DNA of 64,000 nucleotides from contig JADNRZ010000024.1 of assembly GCA_015501605.1 (NCBI GenBank), positions 248,001 to 312,000 on the forward strand, given 5' to 3'. Positions 1 to 12,700 of the stretch are shown here, in pieces. The stretch is from Panaeolus papilionaceus (lineage: Eukaryota; Basidiomycota; Agaricomycetes; Agaricales). The position numbers and the translations under genes were made by a program. The first letter of the stretch is position 1; each line of letters begins with the position of its first letter. The notes below the pieces were generated by a model. It searched no databases, had not been told where the DNA came from, and saw only the letters and a list, made by a program, of their open reading frames with translations.

Positions 1-20
1 ATCTGACTACATTTGTTGCT

Positions 21-282
21 TCATGAAAAGGAGGAGCGGTCATGTAAGCCAAGGTGTGGTTGTAAAATCCAGCCGCATTCGCCAGAACGAAGTCCAAAGG
101 GGGCCTCACTCCTGCCAATGAGCTTGTTTTTGGCGGACACGCGTTCTGAAATTGTTTTTGCGATTGCTGTTTTACCTGACCCCATTGGCCCATCGAGCCA
201 AGTCAGCAGACGACGAGCATTTCCTGGTGCAGAAAAACAGCCCTCTAGACGCTTGAGCAGCAAAGTTCGCGTTCATGGGTCA
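21..282 (-). pseudogene. NACHT/NLR fragment (P-loop region only)
   Basis: Minus-strand reading matches the start of the NACHT domain seen in the intact NLRs of this window: a leucine-rich lead, PGNARRLLTWLDGP, the Walker A motif GPMGSGKTA, then ERVSAKNKLIG. Similarity stops on both sides: upstream of the RTLLL-like segment, and just after KNKLIG, where the intact copies continue with a FIFRRG segment. No Walker B or C-terminal exons are present. It lies about 270 bp downstream of TM-A on the same strand, the same order as the TM-NLR pairs elsewhere, so it is probably what is left of that pair's NLR. Confidence 0.8.
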
Positions 283-1677
283 ATATGCTAGTCGATTCTA
301 TTCGTTGCAAAACCCGAGGTAAACTATGAGATAAAATAACAAAGCACGACACTATCTAATAAGTAGTCCAAGCAAGAAAGACAAAATAAATAAATAAGAG
401 ACAACATGACGGTTCCTGCGTCCTATCACCCACCCTCTTCTTCCCCCCGCCCTACGTGAACCGTCTTTCTTGGTTCAACGATAACCCCCTCCTTGATTGG
501 TCTCTAAAGGCGACAGCCTACAAGTGCACTATCTGCGACCCCAACGGTTCGCCTTAACCCAGTCCCTCAGGAATGGTACTCAACCCCACACCCCCTGAGA
601 ACCTCTTGGTGGGAATGGGAGGCGCAGGGCGCATTCGTCCGGGAGCTGACGCCGTTCCTGATCTCGACCCAGAGGCGTGAGTGGATGATAGAGATGAAGA
701 TGAGGGTTGGTTGGAAAGTGTGTGAAGAGGCGGCAGGTCGTTGTGTTCGGGCGAGCTCACATCGATCCAGGGTCTTGTACGCGGAAGAACGCCCCATGAA
801 CGTCTTTTAGAGCGCCGGTGCTTCGAGGTGAAAGCTTCTTTCGGGGTGGTGGTGTCAAAATTAAGGTTGGAGGGCGATAAGGTAGCAGATGAGGCTCTAG
901 ATGATAAGGTAGGAGCAGGGATAATCGACACAGGCGCTGATGTAGCGTCCATAGCCATCTGCGATGAACTCACCACACCTTGCGCGGTCGTTTTTCCTAT
1001 GATCACCACGTCATCCCCATCTCCAATCATCTCTGCGTCCTCCGTCCCCCTCCTCCCTCTCCATCGTCTCCAATACCACCAAGCCCCATACAAAACTCCC
1101 AGCCCAGATATTGTACACACAACGCCTAACGCTATACGTAAACCCGTCTGCGTTGATTTGGTCGTCACAAGCGCATTGGAGGCCCGTTGAGTAGCGAAGG
1201 GGATAAGGTGGAGGCTGGATGGAATAGTCGATGAAAGGATGGGAGAGCCGATGTTGGGGAGGTCTGAGAAGTCGAGGGCTGTGTATCTGTGAGGGAGTTT
1301 TAGCGTTGATTGGAGGGAAGGGGAACATGAGCATGGGTAAGTGGTCAAGGAGACGAGAATGAAGGGATGAGTTGAACAAAGGGTGGATAAAATCAAACGA
1401 GAACGCTGTGAATAACGGACACCCAGTTGGGCGTTATGCAATGGCGTTGGATGAATTTAAAGTAGGAAGGGTAGACAAAACGAATGAAGGACGGAAGCGA
1501 CGCAACCGAGGATTCAGGAATGAATGTAAAGGGTAAATGAACAACTGAAGAATGATATCGCCGGGTTCAACATCATTAAAACACGATTCCACGGGGGGTG
1601 AGTTAAATCAATCAATTATACATAGGGCAGAAGAATGAAGGAAAGGCGGAACGACGCGACGAATAAGAGATTGAATA

Positions 1678-2280
1678 CAGTATGTCAAATAACTGTCCAA
1701 ATGATTTGAGTTTTGAGCGAAAGTCGATGTAGCGGGATGAAATCTGGGTCGAATCAAATATGGTTTGGGACATCTAAAATCTGTATATCAAGGCTTTCAA
1801 ACGGTATATACAATGTATGTGTGACACCAAAACTCGCGGTGGAATGCGCGAATAGATTACGTGACTCATTTGGACAGTTTTTTGGCATGGGTATGAGAAC
1901 ACCCCTGTTGCACACTCATTTGCACATTTCTTCAGAATCGCTGAAGCAATGAATTTAAAACTTTGGGACAGTATAAAGTAGTTATATTTAAGTGTATCAA
2001 GCCCATTAATGTCACAAAGGGTGAAGTTAATAGTATTCTAATAGCCATTCAAGTGTGCAACCCCTTAAAACATGAATTCAGTCATTTTACTACTACCTGT
2101 ACATGCCAGCTTCGTAAAACGGTATCTATTTAATTTATATTTTATATAAATGTATTTAGACACACAAAAACGCGAAGCTGGAGGCCCGTGTCATGAACTG
2201 ACCCCATGCACCAAAACACCCCCTCCCCGAGATTCATTGAAATGGGATCAACATTATCATAAAAAAGTACTCAAAAACTT
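1678..2280 (+). repeat. Left inverted arm of foldback element (603 bp)
   Basis: Reverse complement of 2511-3113, same length. It contains a smaller nested inverted repeat (CCAGCTTCG at 2106-2114 and CGAAGCTGG at 2173-2181), so the arm can itself form a hairpin. Confidence 0.88.
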
Positions 2281-2510
2281 GTTAAATTCCTCTAGGGATT
2301 ACTAGAATTATAAGACATATGCATAAGCTGGGCAGAATACACCCTAGAAAAGTGGAGAGCCCATGCAAGACCAAAAACACCCGAAAGCCCCTAAAAAGCC
2401 CCTAAAAGCGGCTCAACTTTACTTTCACTGCAGATGGTGTGCCACACAAGGCTCTAAGTGATGGAAGCACATATGAATAACCATTTATATTATTTTAAGC
2501 TTGCATTGGT

Positions 2511-3113
2511 AAGTTTTTGAGTACTTTTTTATGATAATGTTGATCCCATTTCAATGAATCTCGGGGAGGGGGTGTTTTGGTGCATGGGGTCAGTTCATGA
2601 CACGGGCCTCCAGCTTCGCGTTTTTGTGTGTCTAAATACATTTATATAAAATATAAATTAAATAGATACCGTTTTACGAAGCTGGCATGTACAGGTAGTA
2701 GTAAAATGACTGAATTCATGTTTTAAGGGGTTGCACACTTGAATGGCTATTAGAATACTATTAACTTCACCCTTTGTGACATTAATGGGCTTGATACACT
2801 TAAATATAACTACTTTATACTGTCCCAAAGTTTTAAATTCATTGCTTCAGCGATTCTGAAGAAATGTGCAAATGAGTGTGCAACAGGGGTGTTCTCATAC
2901 CCATGCCAAAAAACTGTCCAAATGAGTCACGTAATCTATTCGCGCATTCCACCGCGAGTTTTGGTGTCACACATACATTGTATATACCGTTTGAAAGCCT
3001 TGATATACAGATTTTAGATGTCCCAAACCATATTTGATTCGACCCAGATTTCATCCCGCTACATCGACTTTCGCTCAAAACTCAAATCATTTGGACAGTT
3101 ATTTGACATACTG
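2511..3113 (-). repeat. Right inverted arm of foldback element (603 bp)
   Basis: Mirror of 1678-2280. The inner edge is at AAGTTTTTGAGTAC; inside it the 230 bp loop has no similarity between its two ends. Confidence 0.88.
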
Positions 3114-3870
3114 TATATGCATACAAAGGGTGAGTAGAAATTGGATAACGTTCACGAGAACGCAACAGGACTCAAACAGGGAAAGAAGGGAGTAAGAGAC
3201 TCACACAAACATATCCACAACAGCGACGTTCTCCCCAGGCCACGTCCGGATTGTCAACGTATGTTCCCCGTTTGCCAGCTCACCCGAATTCCACACCGGG
3301 ACAGACTGCACGGTTTCGCCACCGTTCATGTCAGTAGAGGAGTTGTGATCTTGGAGGTCGACACGAAACGCGAGTCCGTTGTCGATGGATACGGATGTCG
3401 AGAGTGATGTTGGCCAGAGGGGAGACCAGAATTCGATTTAGGTGCCTTTTGAGAGAAAGGGATGGGTGATAGAATATGAGCAACGAATTACGCCCGGGAT
3501 AGGGACAAATATAAGAGAGGAGAAGCATGTTCGGGCGTAAGAAAACGAAGCAGAAACATGCCGTCCACCGAAGGGCCTCAAACGCAGTAAATTCGACTGG
3601 TAGATGCGCACCTGTAAAAGTAAAAGTAGCCACACTCTGCGAGTCAACAGTGACCATATGGCTTCCACCCGCATCCAAGGGGTAAACGATCTCTGACCAT
3701 CCACCAGGAGGAGAATACATGATCAAACCGTCGTTGTCGTCGACCTTGACATTCCGGCGAGATTTTGCGGCTGTGATAAGCAGGGAGAGGGCGGAAAGGC
3801 TGAGAAAGAGCTTGATGGAAAGAGGGCGACAGGAGAGTGATAAAGAGAGCCATAATGATATTCGTACCAT

Positions 3871-6256
3871 CCTCGTCGCGTTGGGCTGACCTTCACAGTT
3901 TTGTCATGAAACCAGTAGTGGGTGGACGCAGCTCGTTGGGCTTGAATAATATTGTGGATGGTGAGTGGCTACACAAGCGCGAGCTTTGAAATCGGCTACA
4001 AACTGTGTGTTCTTGATGTGGTTTGATAGCGTTACGGCTCTTAAATACACACCCAGGACCGACAAGCGGGCGAAAAAAAAGGGATAGCGACGAATTCTGT
4101 GTCATTATTATGACCACGTTTCAATGAACAAAAATAAAGGGTGGTCGGACATCCAGCAAGCACGTAGCATGAACCACGTAAGGATCAGTGACACCCTGGC
4201 CAAAAATATCGCATCGCGTTGAATCAAAAGCTAGGGAAGAGAAGGAAAACGAAACAACAACGGAAACGGTGGAATCGACAAATGAATAAATACCAAGGTT
4301 CGACAAAAAAAAAAAAAAAAAAAAAAACTGAATCACAGCGATGAAAACAAAAGTTCTGCGTCATTCAACCTGGAGGCGAAATGTAACGAACTCATACTAG
4401 CGCGAAGTTTTTCGCTTCTTTTTCAACAATTTATGCACAGGGTATAGCTAGCCTGTTGAATCAGAAACCCGTAGGATAACCGTCCCTAAGGAATGTGGCC
4501 GTTGACAGCTGTAGGCAAGAGTGAGACTCAGTGCAAACGCATGTCTCGAAAAACTACCCTTCAATGGACCACATGTACAGAGACAAACCTAGATTCAATT
4601 CATAACTATAAATGTTATGGTATACTGCAAGGTATAGTAGCTCGCTAAATTGATACCCACAGAATGAGAAGAAACGTACCATCATGACCGCTGGTAAACT
4701 ACTCATATGCCATGGACTATCGTGAATTCAAACGCCACCAGAACGCTGGACCGCTGAGGACTCCGAATTTTGTGAAAATGCAGGATGGCGACGGTAAATC
4801 CGATTTCAACACACAGGGTCATAGAGGTTCAGATCATGGGAGGAGGAGAGCAGCGAGCATGGTCTGTGCGTGACTATTTGGGTGTGAAACTGATGCCGTT
4901 GATGCCGAGTACGTCTGAACGCAGCGAGTACAAATTGGTGGTGCCCAATTCCCGCAGTCCTGTGATGGAGCGTCACACCAAGGTGATGGTGTGACACCCA
5001 CCAGATCTTGAATCACCTCCATAACATTCGATGAGAGGTAGCTTCTGCTACGAATGGGTACATAGTAGATGTCTTTAGTATAGGTGATGGGACTGTGCTG
5101 TAAATTATGAGTCAAGGTGCTTCCAATGATATTATAATTCACAATCCATCCCATTTCCCCGCCAAAACAGGCCAAAATGGGGCCCAATTGGTTTTAACCA
5201 TAGGATGATAACCTATCAACATGAACACTTACTAAAGTATCCTTTTTTTTTAGTTTTTAAACGCGCTATAAGAGCAGATTTTTTATCTGAGCTTGATAAC
5301 CCTGTTTTTGTGGTCTAAAATTGCATGTTTGCCATGATGCAGGAAAAATAAGAAAAATCGGCTCTTATGGTGCGATTCCGTTTTAAAAATAAATCTAGTT
5401 AGCATTTTATTTTAACCGAAACGGTGAAGATTCAGCTGAGATTTTGAAATTTACTGTCAGTATGCCTGGGAGAGCGCTGCCGCAGCCATCGAGGGCGTGA
5501 GAATAAAGACTCTGAACAGATATCGGCACACCACTTCATTTCTTATGCATTTATTTTGGTTTCTAAGGTCGTAAAAATGCTACAAATATCACAAGATAAT
5601 ATATTGCAACTGTATAGAAGGTTCAGAACTCACTAGACTTGGACCCCATGCAAGATAATTAGCCTCAAGTGTCAACTCTCTCGAAAACCTGAGCACAGCC
5701 ACAATCATTTTTCGAGACTCGTTGCAGAATGAAGCCTCACTTTTGTTCTTGATAATGTGAGTATGATTCAATGGTACCATTATGAAGAGAGCATAGCCAT
5801 GTATATGAGAAAATATTTAATGAAAGGATACATACATGATATGAGGGCTTGATAGCGGCTCACTTGCCTGAAGTCAGCGAGTCACCAATTTGGCCGTTTT
5901 ACCTAATTGAGTATCAACACAACACCAGGCGTGCATGGTGGTCTACCTTGCAGCATCGCAGCACACTATGTATGGCTAGTAGGAGTGTACCTGACCGCTT
6001 TGGGGAGTTGTTCTCCCCAAAGAATGAAGAAATACAAATTCGGTCTCAAATGTGTTGGACTGTGTTCTGCTACACCTTGAGATATTTTAGTTCCACTGAA
6101 TACATTTTACACTGGCTGTGGCCTATTAACCTGCCCTCTGCTCTAATAACGACCGATAACAAGCCAGTATAAACAGCACTAGTAGGTAATTATTATGGAT
6201 AAATGGTCCATTTTGAGATTAAAGTTGCTCAAATGTTAACCATGTTCTAATTAGTC
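3871..6256. other. Intergenic region with TM upstream remnant; no supported gene
   Basis: The first part is the upstream region of TM-A. A run of about 23 A lies near 4304-4327. Around 4840-4920, GCGAGCATGGTCTGTGCG followed by a GATGCCGTT-GATGCC stretch resembles the sequence upstream of the other TM copies (about 21465, 39375, 45235), so this is decayed unit sequence. From 5000 to 6256 I see only AT-rich DNA and short unsupported ORFs. It may hold the left end of the element that carried the gene starting at 6257, but I could not find terminal repeats. Confidence 0.5.
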
Positions 6257-7294
6257 ATGGCACCCACAAAGACTGCACTTCGCACCAACCTTGCAAAAGG
6301 GTGTGCTGTTCTTTCTGACAAGAAGAATATTATGGAGCTGGACTTGTCAATTGAAAGCTTAAAGAACCAACTTCACGATGCACTCAAGCATGTCAAAGAA
6401 CTGGAAGCTGATATTGATGAGAAGAACCAAGCACTGGCCAAATTTTCGAAGCAAGTTCAAAAGTTGAAAGACAGCAAAGTTCAGCTTCAAAATGATCTCA
6501 ATAGCTGGAAGACCAAACATGAGAATGTATATCACAAGTACCGCATGGCTAGTCAGTCCACAAGACGAGGTTTGAAGAAACAGAATGACCTTGAAGTCCA
6601 GATCAAGCTTCTTGAAGGTGTTGCAAAGCGCAATCGGAACTTGCTTGTCAACAGTGCTCGAGATTTTCAACAGGCTATCACAGTATTGAAGACAACAAAT
6701 CAAAATCTACAGAGTCAACTATCACGCTCCCTTACCAAATGGACAGAAAATATCAACTCTTTGAAGCAAGACCTCAGCAAGAAGGCTCGAGCATTAAGAG
6801 AGACTCGAAAGGACTACACAAAGCTTACCAAACAGAGCAGTCGTGCAGCTACAATGCATACTCGAAACACTGCAATGGTGAAGGCGAAGGTCACAAGCCA
6901 GATGTCAAAGCATCATCTAATGAAGAAGGGCATCTTTACAGAAGAAACTCGGAATGTTGTTCGACTTTTGGTCAAGGCAGGATGCTCAGCTCAGTACATC
7001 AACGAGGTTCTTGCATCGGTACTTTGTTCTGCTGGCATTCAGCTTGTTGACAGTATTAGCTGCACTTCAGTTGCCCGGATTGTTCAGGAAGGCTTCATTG
7101 CAGCACAAATCCAACTTGGACATGAAATGCGCATGACTCAAGGGATGACTTTCAGTGCAGATGGAACTGGACATCGAAGTATTAACTATAATTCCCGACA
7201 CATTCACCTTTGTGTTGAGGATTACTCTTCAGTGGACTCAGGTGGACTGGAACCTCAACCTGGAATGGAGCGTGCGACAAGGTTTCTTGGAATT

Positions 7295-7674
7295 TGTTGA
7301 GACGGAATGTCAGGGACATCACGGATCAGCAATCATTGACTGCGTGCCCCTAGGGCACATCTTATCTTTTCTTTTATTTCTTTTTCTTTATTTCAACCAT
7401 TGGACAATATTAGAATACAAACGACGTTTGTCATAATTGTAGTATATATTCTTCACGTTCACATCCGGGCACCTCAGTCGAATATACCGTTGACTGAGGT
7501 GAGCCACTTTATCTTTTTCCCTCCTTTTTCTTATTCTCTTTTTCTAACGAATATCCTGTAGTTTATTTCATTTCTTACTTACAGGTATTATCGTGTATCG
7601 GTATTAGTCGAATATACCGTTGACTGAGTTTATTTCATTTCTTACTTACAGTGTCCGATCTACAAGGTTCAACA
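7295..7674 (+). repeat. 5' LTR of Copia element
   Basis: Starts TGTTGAGACGG and ends GGTTCAACA (TG...CA). It holds a palindrome at 7471-7500 (ACCTCAGTC / GACTGAGGT around AATATACCG) and two copies of TTTATTTCATTTCTTAC. Confidence 0.95.
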
Positions 7675-7685
7675 GGTTATGGGCC
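7675..7685 (+). promoter_or_regulatory. Primer-binding site, half initiator tRNA-Met type
   Basis: GGTTATGGGCC directly after the 5' LTR is complementary to the anticodon-stem/loop region of initiator tRNA-Met (GGCCCATAACC), not to a tRNA 3' end. Priming from a cleaved tRNA-iMet half is the known mechanism of Drosophila copia. The match is from memory of conserved tRNA-iMet sequence. Confidence 0.65.
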
Positions 7686-9739
7686 ATTGCCACTTCTAAA
7701 CATCAGAGTGGCACATCGAGCTTTGGATCGCAAACACAAGTCTTATCTTATCGCGCGAATTCTGCGCCCAATCACATCACACATTCAACTTCCTTTGATC
7801 CAATTTGCATTCACACTCCCAACTTCTCTATCGTGTCTCCATACTCTAATCTACCACCAAATATTCATTCACAATGTCGAAGGATAGCGGTGGTGACCCT
7901 CCAAAACCCACCACAATCCAGGTCTCATCCACAGACCTCACCCGCCCCTCTATCACACTCCTATCGCCCCCTTCTGCTTTCACTGGCACGATCCTATCCA
8001 TGTCCAAGGCCAACTGGCGCAACTGGAAATGGGATATTGAAGGCACTTTGGGACTTACTGGCCTGTGGGACTATGTTCCCGGATACGTTCCGTGCCCCAA
8101 TATGGATGAGGAACCGCGGGCGTACCGAAATTGGAAGAGCAACGATCGGGTCGCTCGTTTCTACATCGACTCAGCTATGGATCGGGACGAGGCTCGTGCC
8201 TTGAACGTTCGGGATCTCCAACCTGCCACCGTCCTCTGGAGTACTTTACGGGACAAATACGAGACCGCCGGCGCTGTCAGCCAATTTATCTTGCTTGAGC
8301 AAGTCTTTTACACTGAGCTCGAGGACGGTGAGAACCTCTTGAAGTCGTTCAACTCAGCTGTCGATCTAGCCTCAGAAGCTTACGGTTCCAAGCTCACGAA
8401 GAACACCTTCCAGGTACTGGCCCTGACACGCATGATATCCCGTATTCCATCCCTTTCCCACGTGAAGTCGACTATCCACAGCGAAATCCATCGCGCGGCT
8501 AAAAAGGGGAACCGTGATAGTTACACCATTGATGACATTCGTTCTCTCATCACACAACGACAGACCGAGATCACCTCCCAGAAACAACGCCAACCTGACA
8601 CGGCGCTAAATGCGACCACCACCAAGAAAGGTATCAAGCCACCCATCATCTGCGAGAACTGCAATGGGAGACACCATACGAAGAAATATTGTATCAACGA
8701 AGGAGGAGGAATGCATGGTAGTACCGTTGAGGAGTCGAAGGAGGCGAAGAGGAAGGATAGGGAGGCAGCAGAGAAAGCAAAGGAGAAGAAGACCGAAGCT
8801 CACATCACAACTCCCGCAATGCAAGTCGCCACTGCCAACTTCGCTTCCCACCCTCTCCCCAGCACCAATGTTGACACAAATCCTCACCTTGCACCCTTTG
8901 ACCCATCTCTCGAGGAATGCTGGCTCACACTCGACGAACCAGTCTCCACCATTGACTGGAACATTTATAGCTCTTCCGAATCCATCAACGGAGATGCGCT
9001 CAACGCCTCACCTGTCCCCCAACCATACAGAGCCCCTATTTCCCCACAATCGTCACCCTTCATCATTGACTCAGGGTCGTCGATCCATCTTTCACCTCAT
9101 CGAGAAGATTTCCTCACGCTTAACGCTATAACCCCACGACCCATCAAAGGCGTTGGGAACTCTTGCATCCAAGCGACTGGGACTGGTACAATCAAACTCT
9201 GTGTATCTCGAGGGACCTACATCACTCTCCATAATGCCTTATACGTCCCCACCGCAACCGTGCGCCTCCTATCCGTTTTTCTCCTCGCAAAAGACTCCCA
9301 GATCGTCACACAGTTTGATGATGAACGCTGCCATCTGATGCAAAAGTCCACTAGGACAGTCGTGGCTACAGGCTCTGTTATCCCAGCTCGAAGCCTCTAC
9401 TCCGTCAACCTCTACTCTACCGAGACGATCCATGCCCTTGCCACTACCAGCGCTGCCGATTTTAACACCTGGCATAAGCGCCTTGGTCACGCAAACGCAC
9501 GCGCTATCCAGGAGATGGCCAAGCAAGGACACATCGCAGGTATGCCTTCTAAATTCCCTCCGAATCCCCCAAAATGCGACTCATGCATCCTTGGAAAACA
9601 GACTCGCACTTCGATACCGAAGAAGAGAGCTGAGGGAGAAGGACACAGGGCTACGAAGAGGTTGGAGAAGGTCTGGGTAGATTTAACAGGACCCCAAAGC
9701 GTCATGTCAAGGAGTGGAATGTACTATATTATGAACATA

Positions 9740-12700
9740 AGATAGGGCCCATGCATTCTCGACTAGCCCTCACATGATGTGACAGATGTGACCAAAGTCA
9801 TGTGATCAGCTAGGGCGGTGGAAAGGTGGGCCCTGAGACAATCATCAGATAACACACCAACGACCATTTTCTCCTCGTTCCACCTATACACCCCCCTACT
9901 CCCTGTTTTAACCCACGAATTATATTCTTACATATTATAACATTTCAAATACACCACATTTCTATGATTCTACCCAATATGCACCAAAATAACCTTGGTT
10001 TACAGCCAGGTTTCCCATGTAATGTCGAACGAGAGAACTTGAAACAGGATGGAAACAGATTTATGCACGACCACCACCCTCAACAACACCACCAACACCA
10101 TCATAAGGATGAGATTCAATACCTGCATCCTCGCATTCCTTGAGAATACCACTGGGAAGAGTACGATGGCCGCGGTATTTCTTGCTTGCATAGACAGCTT
10201 GAGCACCGTTAAGTCCTTTCCGATAAGCATCAGTGTGGCGAAGGGCACGAGCACAAAACCTAGAGGAATATTTCATGGTAAGCAAACGAAATCTAGTGAG
10301 CTATCTACTTACCTTCTGAGTGACAGTAGAGACACAGAGTCCAAGGCATGAATTACATTTCGTTCAAGATCAGCTTCACAAGAGGGTGGAGGAAGTTTTC
10401 GGTATGTTCTTTTAGCTGCTCCCCAACATTGCTCTATAGGATTTAATTCCGGGTGAAATTTTGGCAGGAAAATAACAACGTATCCACGAGCTGCACATTC
10501 TTCTTCCAGTAATGATGTTACATCAGCGAAGTCGGGCTGATTGAAGAGAATTCGTCGACAACAGCAGTCTGTGCTGCCAGGTATGCATTTGAACCCGTCA
10601 CATTCAAACCTTTTTGACTTTGCATCCTCGTAGCCCCGCTCTTCAAGAATTTGCGCCATTCCTTTGAATAACCCAGCTTGTGGATGACCATCAGGGAAAT
10701 AGAAATCCTGCTCTCGTCCATCAGGTAAGCGACCATTTGCCATTCGTGCCCATACTTTCTCTAATTTGCGATCAGGTCCATATACAGGCTTTCCATCAGC
10801 ATTAAGCTTGTTCCGAGACACGCCAAAGTTTGTATCATGGCTTTTAGAGGGACCTTTTGGCATTTTCTGTGCAGATAATGCATCATCTGCACGTTTTCGG
10901 TGAGTTGTGGCGTTGTCGAAAATCAGGACATGCTTTTCATGAGGGTAATGCTTGTCCAACAGGTCCATTGCGCGGCGTGCTTGGTCCCGAACATCTTCGT
11001 TTGTGAAATAACCTTGTCGCTCCACCCCTGCTTTGAACAAAACACGCGCGTCTTCAGCCTTATCTGGAGATCGAAGCCAGCCATAATCCGCTGATATGAA
11101 ATCAGCAACCATCAAAGATGGGCCTTCGCCCTTGGCTCGAGGTATGGCCTTTGCATCTTTATATACCCAGCCCACGTTCCGCCGATCATTGGCGTAAAAT
11201 GTTGATTCGTCATGGAACCACAGGACATGCACATCCTCGTATGGACGGGGCCCATCCTCTACATCGTGAGGCCACGGTCGAGGCACTTCCTTTCCATTGT
11301 TGTCGAAAATACGAGTTTTTGACTCGTATTGAGCCATTTTGGGAAGGAATACATTCTGGCGATAATCCACCACGTCCACACGCTCATGACCATCCACGTA
11401 CTGACCAGATGGTTGTTTGGTCCACCGATAGCCGAGGATGTTCATCCATCGCTTGGCTGTTGATATTGCAATCCCCCTTCTCATCTTCCACCAGCCACAA
11501 ACATCTTGACGGTGAGTGTATTGCATGAGGTGATCAGCTGTAATGTATTTACCGACACTTTGAAGATAGATGATTAATTCTTGTCGGAAATCTTCATGTG
11601 CGAGAAGTGTTTCATTCCAAGTGCCATAGACATTTAATGGAATTTCTCGGGTATTGATAAAGGTGCGTGTCCATTCCCGAATCTTCTTCGCCCAATAAAC
11701 ACCTCTTCCCATAGTCTGAGCGACATGTAGTGATGCCGCTATCCAAGGTTTACCCATTACAGGGTCAACGAAACACCACAACAACATCTTCATGGAGTCA
11801 AGCCGCTTCTCCGTAATGCGATCTAGTCCAGGATCGCCATAACGGTGTCCTTTTACATCGTGTTTGGGTCTTAGTATGTCGTTGATTGCATCAAGTGCCT
11901 GTAGGGCATCTACTGACTTGATCATTCGGTAGTTTTCGTCGCAATCTGGATCCGTGTTGGTGTTTCCAGTGGGAGCTGGGGAAGGTGATGGTGAGCTGTT
12001 GTCGTCATCTTCAAGCAGGCTGCTTGGTTCTTCTGATTCATCGGCTGTTGTGTCAATGCTAGTGGTGGCACCGTGAGCTGTCTCGTCATGTGGTAATGAA
12101 GAAGGAAGCGCCCTGTCTCGCTCTGTTGATAAGGCCTTGATTTGAGCGATTAAATGATCAATTTGTTGTCCCAATCGAAGTGAATTCTGTGTTGCTATGA
12201 CCGCTTTTCCCTCTGCATTGTTGTACACCTGCTGATAGACCGAAATAGGCATGCGTTCCCATAACCCTTTTGCTACATGGGCTGTCTGCAATGCTGTCAC
12301 TGCAGCATTGCGCGCAAGGATGCCACACTGGTACAAGGTTTGATACTCCTGATAGAGCTGCAGGAGCTGCTCTTCTACCGTGTCAAGTACAGTAGGTGGA
12401 CTTTCCTCCATCACTATTGTGTCCAGATCATCGGTTTTATCACCGGCAGCATAGAAATACTCCTCTAGTGGTGGCACATCTGGTAATTCTTCATCCAAAG
12501 TAGTGTCAATAGCTGTGATGTCGTGATCCATCTGGTGGTGAGGGCTGCATATGTCTTCATCAATATCCATCTGACCTCCCCTTTCCTCTAGAGTATAACC
12601 CTCATGCAGTGGATGTGCACACCCCTCTGATGGACATGCATTCAGCGTGTGTTGCAGGGATTTGACATGATTCAAGAAAGTGCTCCTCTATGCCGAAACC

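Larger units (their letters stand above)
1678..3113. mobile_element. Foldback (long-TIR) element, Tc1/mariner-like ends, TA target duplication
   Basis: The 1436 bp element begins CAGTATGTCAAATAACTG and ends with the exact reverse complement, flanked by TA at 1676-1677 and 3114-3115. CAGT termini plus a TA duplication point to the Tc1/mariner group. Two inverted arms of 603 bp each (1678-2280, 2511-3113) surround a 230 bp unique loop and appeared identical wherever I compared them. No transposase is encoded; the 79-codon ORF in each arm is the same sequence seen twice. It interrupts only intron 2 of TM-A. It must be non-autonomous. Confidence 0.88.
554..3870 (-). pseudogene. TM-A: single-pass membrane protein copy with nonsense codon and intron insertion
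   Basis: Three exons align with intact TM-B: exon 1 3612-3870 (signal/TM-like leader, then the MYSPPGGW and YPLDAGGSHMVT segments), exon 2 3205-3445 (same 241 bp length as in TM-B), exon 3 554-1286 (TALDFSDLPN, membrane helix around ALGVVCTISGLGVLYGAWWYW, Ser/Pro-rich tail). Splice sites and phases (1 then 2) match TM-B. Exon 2 has an in-frame TAA at 3438-3440 where TM-B has TAC (Tyr), so the reading frame is closed early. The tail also ends at IPEGLG, about 125 codons before TM-B. Intron 2 is 1918 bp because a foldback element sits in it. Role of the family is unknown; an extracellular beta-sandwich-like domain is my inference. Confidence 0.8.

Noticed and set aside
741..1190. 149-codon plus-strand ORF
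   Set aside because: Antisense shadow of TM-A exon 3.
1713..3078. Two identical 79-codon ORFs in opposite orientation as a gene pair
   Set aside because: They are the same sequence in the two arms of the foldback element; they start at non-ATG codons, and neither shows domain motifs.
4121..4336. Poly-Phe ORF next to the A/T run
   Set aside because: Produced by the ~23 bp homopolymer; not coding.
12571..12675. Extending the mariner transposase to 12675
   Set aside because: The frame is open but the first codon is TTG; no ATG is present until 12570. Kept only as a possible upstream exon.
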